Translations under genes and position numbers: made by a program
Notes under the pieces: generated by a model
The model's database searches: none
Seen by the model: only the letters and a program-made list of their open reading frames with translations
Told to the model about the DNA's origin: nothing
In this document: in pieces, positions 1 through 8,689 of the stretch
Numbering within the stretch: the stretch's first letter is position 1
Layout: each line of letters opens with the position of its first letter
Origin: a virus
DNA length: 24,604 nucleotides
IMG/VR virus record: IMGVR_UViG_3300004457_000150
Location: 1-24,604 of that record
Direction: 5' to 3' (one strand)

Positions 1-826
1 AATTGAATAATGTTTTTGCGCCCTTACCCCCTGTAAACTTTTCGTTAAAAGTGGATTCAATACCCTTTTTAATTTTGTCATCCTCTGGGTCGCCGTTCAA
101 AAAGTTAATTAAAGTTCCACCAACAAAACCATTCATTACGTTATTAAGGTGAAATTGGCTTATTTCGATTTCTTCTTCGATTGCCTCAATACCGTTTACA
201 TAAGGCGGCAATGGGTAAACTTTTGTCCCCGGGGTTGGTTCGATATGAACTAAAACTGACCGTGTTTGTATTTTATTCGGGTCGTATAAGGGTAGTTCTA
301 ATATTGTAGGGTTAAGATTTCTTTGTCTTTTTTCTGGTGTGGAGTATTTCGTTTCCCAATCATTTGAATAAAGCCACAAATTCGACCGCTCTTTATCACG
401 TGCCAATCTATCCCACGATAAATGATACACTTCAACAGGCTTGCCAAAGTTATTAGTGATTAATTCAAAGGCATAAGCATTGTAAATCTCGTAATCAGTT
501 ATTATTTTCTTGTCTATACTTTGCCAATCTTCGTAAGGATTAGGGCGTTCTAAAAATGCTTGACATTTGGCAATGTCCATTAAACTTGCATTCTCTGAAT
601 CAACATACAAGCCACGTCCGACCATGTAACTAACCTTGCCGTCTACAACCGCCCCGTGCGTGTTTGATTGATTGTAAAGGTCGGTTAAGTAGGTAAAAAA
701 CAAATTGTCCTTGCCTCTTGGAATCCAACGGTTACCATTTACAAAACCCTCCGCAAAAGAAGGACGGTTATAAACTTTTAATTCAACCGAATGTAAGTTT
801 GATTTATTTTTAGTCGGTTGAGGCAT
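1..826 (-). CDS. Phage portal protein (C-terminus cut by window edge)
   Basis: The reading frame opens at an ATG (824-826, start MPQPTKNKSNL) and stays open for 275 codons to the left edge, so the C-terminal part is missing. Portal proteins form the dodecameric ring through which DNA enters the capsid and to which the neck attaches. Support comes from an N-terminal segment with a GFVNGNRWIPRGKDN-type opening, then YLTDLYNQSNTHGAVVDGKVSYMVGRGL, which matches the region where portals carry 'N.S..h.g.i..k..yi.G.G', and later PPYVNGIEAIEEE followed by a helical stretch and NGFVGGTLINFLNG. I recognise this layout from portals of Bacteroidetes phages. It overlaps the upstream 124-codon gene by 17 bases. 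A portal lying last, after capsid and tail genes, is unusual. No other function fits as well, but this is a family-level judgement without a search. Confidence 0.8.
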   Translation of the reverse strand, partial: MPQPTKNKSNLHSVELKVYNRPSFAEGFVNGNRWIPRGKDNLFFTYLTDLYNQSNTHGAVVDGKVSYMVGRGLYVDSENASLMDIAKCQAFLERPNPYEDWQSIDKKIITDYEIYNAYAFELITNNFGKPVEVYHLSWDRLARDKERSNLWLYSNDWETKYSTPEKRQRNLNPTILELPLYDPNKIQTRSVLVHIEPTPGTKVYPLPPYVNGIEAIEEEIEISQFHLNNVMNGFVGGTLINFLNGDPEDDKIKKGIESTFNEKFTGGKGAKTLFN

Positions 827-1184
827 AAACTATTGGATTAGTTGTAATATCAGAAGTGTACTCGGTTGCGGTTAACGGATCGATTGCAACACGAACGATA
901 TTCGTTTCGAGCCATCCATCAGTCGGAATTGTTGTGGTGTTTGTTGCGACCTCGTAAACATTTAAGGTATAATCGCCCGCAATTAAAGTTACATCAGTCG
1001 GTTCTGTTAAAGTGAAACGATTGTATCTTTCGGGGTAGGTGCTTGAATCGGTTAACAAACATTTGCTAACCTCGCCTGTTTGCTTGTTTTCAAATACAAA
1101 CAAATAGTAAGGGTTAGCAATGGTAACCATTTCGGTTAATGTTAAGTCGATTGTATTTGTCGCGCCGCGCGTGATTAGTACCAT
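810..1184 (-). CDS. Small beta-rich phage structural protein, function unknown
   Basis: A 124-residue protein begins MVLITRGATNTIDLTLTE and is rich in beta-type residues (Val, Ile, Thr, Tyr) with no membrane segment or cysteine pair. The body alternates short strands (YYLFVFENKQTGE, RYNRFTLTEP, DYTLNVYEV), as expected for an immunoglobulin-like or beta-sandwich domain. I recall similar small proteins beside structural genes in Bacteroidetes phages, where they are usually hypothetical. The gene follows an intrinsic terminator at 1222-1250 and overlaps the portal by 17 bases, so it is probably translated together with the portal. A neck, decoration or tail-tip role is possible, but nothing in the sequence decides between them. 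The start at 1184 is preceded by a TTACTTTATTA element shared with two other structural genes. Confidence 0.75.
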   Translation of the reverse strand: MVLITRGATNTIDLTLTEMVTIANPYYLFVFENKQTGEVSKCLLTDSSTYPERYNRFTLTEPTDVTLIAGDYTLNVYEVATNTTTIPTDGWLETNIVRVAIDPLTATEYTSDITTNPIVYASTD

Positions 1185-1221
1185 TAACTAATAAAGTAAT
1201 TTAACTCGAATTGTTTACAAC

Positions 1222-1250
1222 AAAAAAACCCCGCAATTTCTCACGGGGTC
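1222..1250 (-). terminator. Strong intrinsic terminator between tail-tube-like gene and portal pair
   Basis: Read on the minus strand, ACCCCG (1249-1244) pairs perfectly with CGGGGT (1233-1228) around a ten-base loop, and seven T residues follow (1228-1222). This is a textbook Rho-independent terminator for leftward transcription. It lies just beyond the stop of the 170-codon gene, inside what is otherwise one late operon. It should therefore reduce, rather than abolish, expression of the downstream 124-residue gene and portal relative to capsid and tail tube. Confidence 0.85.
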
Positions 1251-1270
1251 TTAAATATGGATTATAGAAA

Positions 1271-1783
1271 TTAGCCTGTTATGTTGCCAGAAAAGGCGGG
1301 GTAGTAAATCGACGGCATATTAGTCGGCTCCATTGCCTCGAAGTTCAACGTATAACCGTTTAAATCTCCGTAAGCTTTGCCTCCTGTGACCTCCGACGGT
1401 GCTAAATTTACACCATTCTCAACACCTTGCAACCAATACAAACCATTTTGGTCTTTGGCAATTAAAAGTAAATCCGCTTGCGCTAAGAGTTTAATTTCGT
1501 TCTGCTTTAATACCTCTATTTTGGTAAGGACTATTTGTGCGGTTTGCTGAAAAAATACCGTTCCGTTTTCTTCGCTCGTTTGGATTGATTCTCCAAACGT
1601 AGATGTTTGTTTACGTGGGATATACTTATACCACGCAACCGTTCCTGTGTACGAGGTTACCTGTCCGCTTGCATTTTTGGTAACCGCGAAGTCAGTCGGG
1701 CGATTTGCAAGGAAGAACTCTTTAATTCCGCCTGTGGAATCCTTACAACCTTTTACGAATCCTTGGGTTAATGCACAAGCCAT
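1271..1783 (-). CDS. Putative major tail tube (or related abundant structural) protein
   Basis: A 170-residue protein starts MACALTQGFVKGCKDSTGG and ends SIYYPAFSGNITG. The central part has QTAQIVLTKIEVLKQNEIKLLAQADLLLIAKDQNG followed by YWLQGVENGVNL and GGKAYGDLNGYTLNFEAMEP. The 'llivkD.nG.yWllG..nG' and 'GD.nGYtLtF.a.E' pattern is one I associate with tail-tube-like structural proteins of Bacteroidetes siphophages. It follows the capsid gene by three bases and ends just before a strong terminator, as expected for a gene needed in many copies. It has no membrane segment. A head-decoration or connector role cannot be excluded: the tail-tube label rests on motif memory and position, not on a search. 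Confidence 0.6.
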   Translation of the reverse strand: MACALTQGFVKGCKDSTGGIKEFFLANRPTDFAVTKNASGQVTSYTGTVAWYKYIPRKQTSTFGESIQTSEENGTVFFQQTAQIVLTKIEVLKQNEIKLLAQADLLLIAKDQNGLYWLQGVENGVNLAPSEVTGGKAYGDLNGYTLNFEAMEPTNMPSIYYPAFSGNITG

Positions 1784-1786
1784 GTT

Positions 1787-2752
1787 TTAAGTTAATTTAA
1801 AGGATACAACTTCCGAAGGGTAAGCCACTTGCATACCACGCTTAAATTTAGCGGTATAACGCATTTTATCGCTTTCAAGCATTTTCCAAACAATACCGTC
1901 TTCGTCGGACACAAGGTCAAAGCCATAAAATAAGTTTGATTTTTGCGCTAAGAACAAACGGGAAGTTCCTGTAAGTCCAGCAACACCAACCAAAAGAATA
2001 TTCGTGCCGGGGATTCTGATTTCATAGCCTGTCAAATCAGTTGTGGCATCCAAATGGAAGAAGTTAGCCGCTTCTAATGCTTGAACGTAAAGGTCGAAAA
2101 CATCAGTTCCGCAGAAACAATATTTACCAGATTTACGCTTTAACTTTTCTGGTTGCGCACGAACCATTACCTTGATAATGGAAATAACGTTTGAAGTGGT
2201 GATACCTGTACCGGCGGTGATTGTAGTCCAGCCTAGCGCGGTATTAGTTGTGTTAGCCAAAACTTCATCAGATGCAGCGTCGATAATCTTAATCAAACCA
2301 TCGTATTGTTTCAAGATAGCATCTCCAGAGGACGTGTTACCTTGCCAATCTGCCACTTCGTGATGTTCGGTAATTAACGCCTTCAACTCGTCGTTGATTT
2401 GATTACCAAGCTGGGTAGTGATTTCGTCTTCAGAAGCCGCTCCTGGTGCGAGTAACATTTGAGTCCACTTTGGTAAAAGGTCGTCCATACAGAACTCGTC
2501 ACGATAGCCGATTTTCTTAACGACCATCGTTCTTTGTGTGAACGCAGCCGAACCAGAAGCCACCATGTCGCAGCCGTCTGCACCGGCCTGTGGGTATGCG
2601 GTAAGTGCGAATAATTGTAATGCCTCCTCTTTTGTAACACCAGCCATCGGAGTCATATATTTGGCTGACGTGCCTTCGTAATGAAGTGCTTTAATCAGCT
2701 CTGTCGAGTTCTGATTAATGTAGTCGGTTAGGGTTGATACGCTTAGTGCCAT
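1787..2752 (-). CDS. Major capsid protein, HK97-fold type
   Basis: A 321-residue protein begins MALSVSTLTDYINQNSTELI and has features of Bacteroidetes phage capsid proteins. These are a helical N-terminal arm, FTQRTMVVKKIGYRDEFCMDDLLPKW in the region of the E-loop and spine helix, and an ASEDEITTQLGNQINDELKALITE helix. A P-domain-like SNVISIIKVMVRAQPEKLKRKSGKYCFCGTDVFDLYVQALE segment is followed by IRIPGTNILLVGVAGL and a closing KFKRGMQVAYPSEVVSF. The length is normal for an HK97-type coat without an internal scaffold domain. It follows a scaffold-like gene by one base, with the prohead protease directly before that, so the protease-scaffold-capsid order is intact. The HK97 fold is inferred from family resemblance and context. 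Confidence 0.85.
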   Translation of the reverse strand: MALSVSTLTDYINQNSTELIKALHYEGTSAKYMTPMAGVTKEEALQLFALTAYPQAGADGCDMVASGSAAFTQRTMVVKKIGYRDEFCMDDLLPKWTQMLLAPGAASEDEITTQLGNQINDELKALITEHHEVADWQGNTSSGDAILKQYDGLIKIIDAASDEVLANTTNTALGWTTITAGTGITTSNVISIIKVMVRAQPEKLKRKSGKYCFCGTDVFDLYVQALEAANFFHLDATTDLTGYEIRIPGTNILLVGVAGLTGTSRLFLAQKSNLFYGFDLVSDEDGIVWKMLESDKMRYTAKFKRGMQVAYPSEVVSFKLT

Positions 2753-2753
2753 T

Positions 2754-3347
2754 TTATTTTGTTAATTTTGCTTGTTTTAGTTTTAGTTGTTGCTCTTTTC
2801 TCCAATCAGCTGCACCTAATTGTACATTGCTACCTTGCGGTGCTTGGGTTGGTTCTACGCTTGGAGTTTCGGATAAGGTCACAAACACTTCTTGCAATAC
2901 GTTTGCATACTCGATGTGTTTGGATAGTTTGGTTTCGATTTCTGTAAACTTCAAGTCAAACGCTTTTTTGTTTGCTTCGATAGTTTCAGATAGTTTCACG
3001 TTGTCGGCTTTCAATGCTTCTAATTGTTCGGACATTGCAACCGCTTCTGGCGACGGGGCTGGTTCGGGAGTTGTTACACTTGCAACCGCTCCGCTTGTTA
3101 CCGTAAAAGACAAACCGTCCTCAGTTGTGTAACTTCCGTCGGGTAGTGGTAACTCGCCTTCCGCAGAAACTAAAACAACGGTTGCGCCTTCTGTTATTGA
3201 TGGGCTTGCTTTAATGTCTTCGCCTGTATTTAGTTTGCCAGTGTAAACAGAGTCTACTGTCTGTTCAACGGGTGCGTTGAACTCGGAAAATGCAAGGGCT
3301 ATTTTGTCCTTAGCTATTTTCAATTTTTCGATTAATGTTAATTCCAT
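2754..3347 (-). CDS. Putative capsid scaffold-like protein
   Basis: A 197-residue acidic protein without cysteine or a membrane segment. The N-terminal third (MELTLIEKLKIAKDKIALAF, then a GKLNTGEDIKASP/GATVVLVSAEGELPLPDGSY segment) looks like a small beta domain. It is followed by a proline-rich linker (TTPEPAPSPEA), a predicted coiled coil (about residues 103-145: MSEQLEALKADNVKLSETIEANKKAFDLKFTEIETKLSKH, heptad-like) and a basic C-terminal tail ending KEQQLKLKQAKLTK. A helical coiled coil plus a basic tail between protease and coat gene is the classic arrangement for a scaffold that the protease later digests. The beta domain before it is not typical of scaffolds and could instead be an accessory segment. 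The function is inferred mainly from position and composition. Confidence 0.65.
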   Translation of the reverse strand: MELTLIEKLKIAKDKIALAFSEFNAPVEQTVDSVYTGKLNTGEDIKASPSITEGATVVLVSAEGELPLPDGSYTTEDGLSFTVTSGAVASVTTPEPAPSPEAVAMSEQLEALKADNVKLSETIEANKKAFDLKFTEIETKLSKHIEYANVLQEVFVTLSETPSVEPTQAPQGSNVQLGAADWRKEQQLKLKQAKLTK

Positions 3348-3938
3348 TTATTTATTTTTTAGTTTTTTAAGTCCGTTGGTTATCATGTTAGTGATTTCGT
3401 TTAAAACATTATCCACTTCATTTTTGTAGTCCAATTTGAAATTACCTTCTAAGCTAAATCCTAAGAACTTGCCACTTTTTACATCGTCCCAAATTGCGTC
3501 GTCTTCGATTTTATAGCCTACATACCAAGTACCGTTCGGCAAACTGTCAAAAGGTTTCGGGTTTGGGATTCCTTTCAATTCGTCGGAAATAAATGATTCC
3601 ATCAAATAGGCATCAACTTGCCCGCCTTGATGATTCGTGTTTACTGCGGTTGTGTTTTGGTTTTTGAAAAACTTTTCCCGAATAGAACGAATACTATTAG
3701 CGGTTGCCGTTACATAGTACTCACCAAACTTTTCGTCGTTACGATAAATCTTTTGGTCGGGAATTAAAACAGGGCCAAACACTATTTGCTCGGCTTCGTT
3801 TTCGATTGCAAATTTTAGTTGGTTTTCTTCAAACGCAATCCACCCTACTTGAATCGCGGGGGACTTTACAAGTGACATACATTTAATCCCGATGTCTTGA
3901 CTTTCGTCGACAGACATTTCTAAGATAGGTAAATCCAT
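3348..3938 (-). CDS. Prohead maturation serine protease, XkdF-like
   Basis: A 196-residue protein matching the XkdF-like (S78-type) phage prohead proteases, which cut scaffold and capsid arms during head maturation. Recognisable blocks are QIVFGPVLIPDQKIYR (about 51-66), YYVTATANSIRSIREKFFKNQN (74-95), NTNHQGGQVDAYLMESFI (100-117) and GKFLGFSLEGNF (156-167). His103 in NHQ and Ser162 in GFSLEG are the likely catalytic pair. It sits directly before the scaffold-like and capsid genes, the usual place. The start at 3938 is supported by the family N-terminus (MDLPILEMSVDESQDIGIKCMSLV), and its ATG lies inside a perfect 11-base stem (3931-3960), which suggests translational control. Confidence 0.85.
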   Translation of the reverse strand: MDLPILEMSVDESQDIGIKCMSLVKSPAIQVGWIAFEENQLKFAIENEAEQIVFGPVLIPDQKIYRNDEKFGEYYVTATANSIRSIREKFFKNQNTTAVNTNHQGGQVDAYLMESFISDELKGIPNPKPFDSLPNGTWYVGYKIEDDAIWDDVKSGKFLGFSLEGNFKLDYKNEVDNVLNEITNMITNGLKKLKNK

Positions 3939-3960
3939 TACATAATAAAGTAATGGATTT
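3931..3960 (-). promoter_or_regulatory. Perfect 11-bp hairpin enclosing the protease start codon
   Basis: Positions 3931-3941 (AAATCCATTAC) and 3950-3960 (GTAATGGATTT) are exact inverted repeats around an eight-base AT loop. In the minus-strand mRNA the protease ATG (3938-3936) lies in the 3' arm, so the folded form would hide the start codon. No T run follows the stem on the minus strand, so it does not look like a terminator. It lies between tape measure and protease, where a switch from tail to head genes occurs. Confidence 0.6.
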
Positions 3961-3968
3961 TTAAGTGT

Positions 3969-5801
3969 TTACTTTACAATCGCCTTAGCTTGAATTGTCG
4001 CATCGTGGTCTAAACCTTTTTGTATCTCCTTAGCAACTACATGAACTTTGATATTTTGTTCTTTCTGAGTGCTTTCCTGCCTTCCTTGTGTTGGCCGTGG
4101 AATAAATGTAAACCCCGTAGTTGTCGGGTTGCCTGTGGTTGTTGGTTGGCTTGTAGATGTAGAATTATATTGAGTTTTTGAGATAGCCGCCACCCGTGCA
4201 AACCCAGCAACGATAGCAAGACCTGCGTTTACACTTGCACGTAATACATACCCGGGGCCGGGTACGGTTGATTGATAAGCGGTTTGCGCTGCTTGGTAAG
4301 TTGAAATTGCGGTTTCGGCCATTGAAAATGCCTTGCTAAGTTCAAAGGATTTCTTTTGCTGCGCTTCCTTACTGCCCGCAAATGTCTTTTGAAGTGAATC
4401 AATAGTTTGCAAAAGTGAAATAGAACCATTTGTAGCCAAACTCCTTAGACTGTCTTGATAAGCCTTCTCGTCGGCGGTTAACTTTTCGTTCTTCTTTTTA
4501 TTGATGTCTACTATTTTATCGGCACCGGCTTTTACTAAATCTTCCTGTTCTTTGTTTACGTTCAAAGTGTTGTTCTTTAAAGTTTCCTTTACCTTTAAAT
4601 CAATATCTACTAATTGATTTGCCTTTTCGCCTTTGGCCTTAGCAATCACATCTAATCCAGCAATTTCCTCTAACTGTCTTTTTAAATCCTCTTGTCTTTG
4701 TTCTTCTGCGGTTTTTGCTCTATCGTCGGCGGTTTTCTTGTCGCCTTCCTTGATTGTTAGTTTATACCCGTCGCGGGTGTTTTTTAAATCTACTAATTGC
4801 TTTTCGAGTTCTTTTTTTGTCGCTTCGCCTTCCTCTTTTACTTGGCTTGGGTCAAAAACTAAATTAGATGTGAACTCTGAAAATCCTTCCCAAAGCTTAA
4901 AGTCTTGACCCAATGCTTTGCCGATTGCATCTATTCCTCTAAGCAAGGCAGTTATAGGCAATGAAACAAAATTCAACAACCCTTTTAAAATTTGCTTGTT
5001 TCGTTCCTCTGCTTTAATTTGGGCATCCGTTAAGGCTATTTGTTGCTTGAGTTGTTCCTCGGTCGCCTTAATTACCTCGTCGGTTTGAGCAATCTTTATA
5101 TTTAGAATTTGCTTTTCGGTTTTGCCTTGAAGTTTTAAAGTATTGTCTTGGTCGCCGATTACATCTAACTTACCCTGTTCGGTTTTTAGGTTTAACGACA
5201 CTTGTTTGTTTAGTTCTTTTTGTTCTTTGCTTACACCGCTAACTGCTTCTTTGATGTCATCCCAATACGCAGCAACCGTTCCAAGTGCAACTAAGAACGC
5301 CCCAAATCCTGTGGAGATTAACGCCGCCTTTGCAGCCGTTGAAAACTTCTTAAACTGCGCTATTAACGGGCCGGCCACTTGAACACCCAGCGCAACAAAC
5401 TGTTTCCTTGCATCAATAACGCCTTGAATACCGTCGGCAAGAGCCATTGTAGCCTGTAATTTAGCGATGGTCTTTTCTATGTCTTCGCCTGTCTTGCCAA
5501 ACAAAACGGCTGCTCCGCTTGCGGCTTGGAATCCCCTAACTACACCTTGCGTAAGCGTTGCCATACGTGCGAATTTGTCAGGGTTTAAACCTTGAACCGC
5601 TTGGTTTAGGTCGCCCATTTCGTCTGTAAGATTTGCGATCCTTTGTTGTGCTGCGATAGCTTGCGGGCTAAACTCCCCAAACTTTCGACTTAATGCAATC
5701 GCTTCCTCTTTGGCTTCTTTTAATTCAGCACGTATTGACTTTGCGCTTTTCTCCGCGCCCGTTCTCGTTATCTCGACCTCTAAACTTAATTTCTTTGCCA
5801 T
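3969..5801 (-). CDS. Tail tape measure protein
   Basis: A 610-residue, largely helical protein. The N-terminus (MAKKLSLEVEITRTGAEKSAKSIRAELKEAKEEA) and following repeats of helix (FSPQAIAAQQRIANLTDEMGDLNQAVQGLNP) are typical tape-measure openings. A hydrophobic middle follows (about 130-180, VALGVQVAGPLIAQF, AALISTGFGAFLVALGTVAAYW, and a second patch near 275-290), then a long charged coiled coil (about 215-275 and 320-460) and a Thr-rich C-terminal linker before a basic tail. Tape measures set tail length and are extruded with the DNA. At 610 residues it is short for the family, so a fairly short tail is expected if the usual length relation holds. It overlaps the preceding tail gene's stop by one base (TAATG type). 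Confidence 0.85.
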   Translation of the reverse strand: MAKKLSLEVEITRTGAEKSAKSIRAELKEAKEEAIALSRKFGEFSPQAIAAQQRIANLTDEMGDLNQAVQGLNPDKFARMATLTQGVVRGFQAASGAAVLFGKTGEDIEKTIAKLQATMALADGIQGVIDARKQFVALGVQVAGPLIAQFKKFSTAAKAALISTGFGAFLVALGTVAAYWDDIKEAVSGVSKEQKELNKQVSLNLKTEQGKLDVIGDQDNTLKLQGKTEKQILNIKIAQTDEVIKATEEQLKQQIALTDAQIKAEERNKQILKGLLNFVSLPITALLRGIDAIGKALGQDFKLWEGFSEFTSNLVFDPSQVKEEGEATKKELEKQLVDLKNTRDGYKLTIKEGDKKTADDRAKTAEEQRQEDLKRQLEEIAGLDVIAKAKGEKANQLVDIDLKVKETLKNNTLNVNKEQEDLVKAGADKIVDINKKKNEKLTADEKAYQDSLRSLATNGSISLLQTIDSLQKTFAGSKEAQQKKSFELSKAFSMAETAISTYQAAQTAYQSTVPGPGYVLRASVNAGLAIVAGFARVAAISKTQYNSTSTSQPTTTGNPTTTGFTFIPRPTQGRQESTQKEQNIKVHVVAKEIQKGLDHDATIQAKAIVK

Positions 5802-8689
5802 TACAAACTAATGATGTTATAAAATATATGAATTGTTATTATGGTGTCGCCGCTTGCAATATTTCCAGCGACCGACATTCTTAGCGGATAGCCGAACTCT
5901 TGTCTTGCTGTGATGGTCGCCTTAGATATAGTCCCGGCCGTAATACCAGAACCTTCCCAATCAACCCTTGCCATGCTTGCGGTAGTTAAGGAGTTAACTG
6001 TAAATGTTATTATTCCCGTTCCTGAATCCACAAGGTAGTCAGCCGAACCAAACTCAAACGTAAAAAACAGTTTATTAATCTGATAGTACTCTGTTGATTT
6101 TAGGGCTGGCAAAATAATCGTAGTCGCCCCGTTGTCTATCGACTCCATAAAATCTCCGTCGACTTCAAACGATTGTTTATATTCCAAACTCGCCCCGTTA
6201 AATATTGCTCCGGGTCTTAACACGTCCGTAGAATCTGTATTGAAAATAAAGTTTCTCCCGTTAAATAGATTGACATTGTTTGACCCGAATATATAAGAAT
6301 CGCCCGCCGAATTGGGAATATAGTTTGCCGTTCCTTTGCTTATTGAGTTAATGCCTGTTATATAACCTTGCGAACCTTCAAACATCTTATCGTTTCTTTG
6401 GGTTCGCCCGTCTTTTAAAACAGGTGGTAGTTTATTAGGAACATCTCCCGACGTATCAAAGTGTTCGTTGCCTCCTCTTACTTCCTTAGAACTTGGAACA
6501 TAAACGGGAATCTTATCGGTTTTTAAGAATCTGCAATTAACAAGTTCTAACCCTGTTAAGTCGTAGTCTATTACTTCAATCAATCTATAATAAGCCTCCT
6601 TAATAAAATAAAGTTTCTTAAAGTCAATATTGTAAAAGTCATGTAGTTGCAGTCTAAAAATACCTTCTAATACTTTGGAGTTCTTATCGCTTACGCTTCG
6701 AATAGTGCGCAACCAATACTTGTTGAATAAATTATTATCCGTATAAGTTGGATTCCCTGATGCTCCTATATTCGCATCGTAGTAAACATTTAAAGGCGTT
6801 CCAAAATTTATATCTAATGTAGGTGTAAACGGATTATCTAAGTGACCTGCATAAGGATAGGAAGTGTAATCGTTCGATGTGCTGATCGCGTCGCTTAGTT
6901 CGTTTCTGAAATTCCATTTATAACAATTTATAAGACCTCCCCAATATAATATTCTTAGTTTAGATTGACCCTGATTGACTTCGTCGGTTAATCGAATATC
7001 TGAAACAATCCTATCGTTTTCGCCTGACAAGGTGCTGCTAAGTAAAGTAGGTGCGAATATTGGTTTTACCTCTACTGTGTTGGTTAGAAAATCGCTTGCA
7101 ACGTCATAAAGATAATCCCCGTACGTTCTTTGGTTTAGCGATGTGTATTTTTTATTTAGCAAATCCTCGTCTTGGTCGTATGTAAACTTATACTGTTTGG
7201 CGGTAGACATACCCATAGGAACTAAAGTTAATTCGTTCACATCTAACTTTTCAGTCCAGTCAACTATTTCACCACCATAGTAATCGTCGGCGGGTTCTAT
7301 TTTTAGTTTCTTATATTCTGTTTCCTCAAACACTAAGTTGAACATTTTGGAAAGCGAAAGAATAAAATCCGTCTGCAAGATGTTTGTCGGGATAGTAGAG
7401 CTTATAGGCAAATTATCCCCGTAAGATAACGTTGCCTGTGGGATTAAAGAAAACAAAGAATTAACCGCGATATTTATTTGAATGTCTGAGCCTGTGCTTG
7501 GGTGGTCAATACCATACTTGTCGTAAACGTTTGCCATTGCAATAACCAAATAAAACTTATCGCCAACATTTGCTTGGTAACTTTCTGATGTATAGGCATC
7601 CGTTTGGCTTCCCGACGTTGCAGAACTTGTAAACCTAAAATTAATTTGTCGGGACTCCATAGGGTAGTAATCGCTTCCGACTTGTTTTATCAGCATAACC
7701 TTAACCGTTCCCGTATAGTTAGAACTTGTCGGAGCTGGGAATCCTGACATACTATGTGTCATAGTCATAATAAGACTATGACCAAACTTATACGTTCCTT
7801 TCACATCGCAAGTCCATATACCTGTTCCCGTGTTTATGTCTGTTCCCGATGTGTTGTGTAAAGAATAAGCCCCAATAGTTCCTGAATCCGAATTAAATAA
7901 GATAGGGCTTGCGGTTGACCACAATAAATGTTCTGTTAAGGTTTGGGTTAACGTTGTTCCGGTTCGTGCTACCAATGCACTGCGGTCGTATATTTCAGTA
8001 TTGTCTAAAAGTATTTCCTCATTCTTACAAGGTATAATCAAAGACTTGAACAAAGTTGATGTTAAGAAGTTAGAAGTATAAGTCCACCCTGAGGCTGCAA
8101 ATATTTCATCTACATATTCCTTAGCAAATATAGCGGGTTTAAAATACTTGGTCACCCATCTATCATACGATGTATCATATCCGTAATCAATCATAGGATA
8201 AACATATCCTGTTCCTAATGTCGGCGACCAACTGCTAACAACGTTCGCCCTACTTATTGTATGATTAAACGGGCTTAAATCTAAATCGGTTAATAATTTA
8301 TTTTCGATGTCGTTAAAGAAGTTTCCAATCCCGGCATAAGCATTTATTGAATATTGGATTATATTCTCGCTTGTGATTGTAATATCCAACATTTGACAAT
8401 AACCCGTTAATACCACGGCATTGTCATTCAATACGCTAATGTTAGCTTTTAAGTTCGGGTTAAAGTCAGGGGTGAAATTAGTTGTAGTCGTGTTCTGAAT
8501 GTCTTGATTAACATTAAATATTTGACTGAATAAAAGATTTACTGCTGGCGTTCCTTGAATCAAAAATGCCTTTGTTACATCCTTGGTTCTTTGGCTTGGG
8601 TTCTGAATGTCTAAGACCTTTTTACTTACAAGGATGTTATCATTGTTTACTAAAGGACAAGGCGTGCCGTTAATTAATACTTTTATCAT
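5801..8689 (-). CDS. Large tail tip or baseplate-like structural protein
   Basis: A 962-residue protein, the largest in the window. It starts MIKVLINGTPCPLVNNDNILVSKKVLDIQNPSQRTKDVTKAF, followed by LTGYCQMLDITIT, the kind of opening I know from large tail proteins of Bacteroidetes phages. The middle contains DFILSLSKMFNLVFEETEYKKLKIEPADDYY and VDWTEKLDVNEL, resembling hub-type domains that bind at the tail tip. The C-terminal quarter (about 740-962) is Gly/Ser/Asn/Thr-rich and reads like a receptor-binding or fibre-like beta segment. No signal peptide or membrane segment is seen. Its ATG overlaps the stop of the preceding tail gene (ATGA), and its stop overlaps the tape measure start. A distal tail/host-recognition role is an inference from size, composition and neighbours. 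Confidence 0.7.
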   Translation of the reverse strand: MIKVLINGTPCPLVNNDNILVSKKVLDIQNPSQRTKDVTKAFLIQGTPAVNLLFSQIFNVNQDIQNTTTTNFTPDFNPNLKANISVLNDNAVVLTGYCQMLDITITSENIIQYSINAYAGIGNFFNDIENKLLTDLDLSPFNHTISRANVVSSWSPTLGTGYVYPMIDYGYDTSYDRWVTKYFKPAIFAKEYVDEIFAASGWTYTSNFLTSTLFKSLIIPCKNEEILLDNTEIYDRSALVARTGTTLTQTLTEHLLWSTASPILFNSDSGTIGAYSLHNTSGTDINTGTGIWTCDVKGTYKFGHSLIMTMTHSMSGFPAPTSSNYTGTVKVMLIKQVGSDYYPMESRQINFRFTSSATSGSQTDAYTSESYQANVGDKFYLVIAMANVYDKYGIDHPSTGSDIQINIAVNSLFSLIPQATLSYGDNLPISSTIPTNILQTDFILSLSKMFNLVFEETEYKKLKIEPADDYYGGEIVDWTEKLDVNELTLVPMGMSTAKQYKFTYDQDEDLLNKKYTSLNQRTYGDYLYDVASDFLTNTVEVKPIFAPTLLSSTLSGENDRIVSDIRLTDEVNQGQSKLRILYWGGLINCYKWNFRNELSDAISTSNDYTSYPYAGHLDNPFTPTLDINFGTPLNVYYDANIGASGNPTYTDNNLFNKYWLRTIRSVSDKNSKVLEGIFRLQLHDFYNIDFKKLYFIKEAYYRLIEVIDYDLTGLELVNCRFLKTDKIPVYVPSSKEVRGGNEHFDTSGDVPNKLPPVLKDGRTQRNDKMFEGSQGYITGINSISKGTANYIPNSAGDSYIFGSNNVNLFNGRNFIFNTDSTDVLRPGAIFNGASLEYKQSFEVDGDFMESIDNGATTIILPALKSTEYYQINKLFFTFEFGSADYLVDSGTGIITFTVNSLTTASMARVDWEGSGITAGTISKATITARQEFGYPLRMSVAGNIASGDTIITIHIFYNIISL

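Noticed and set aside
2734-3132. Plus-strand ORF of 132 codons (and similar ones such as 21487-21879 and 15297-15602)
   Set aside because: They lie opposite well-supported minus-strand genes, have no operon neighbours on their strand and read as low-complexity Ser/Leu/Phe shadows.
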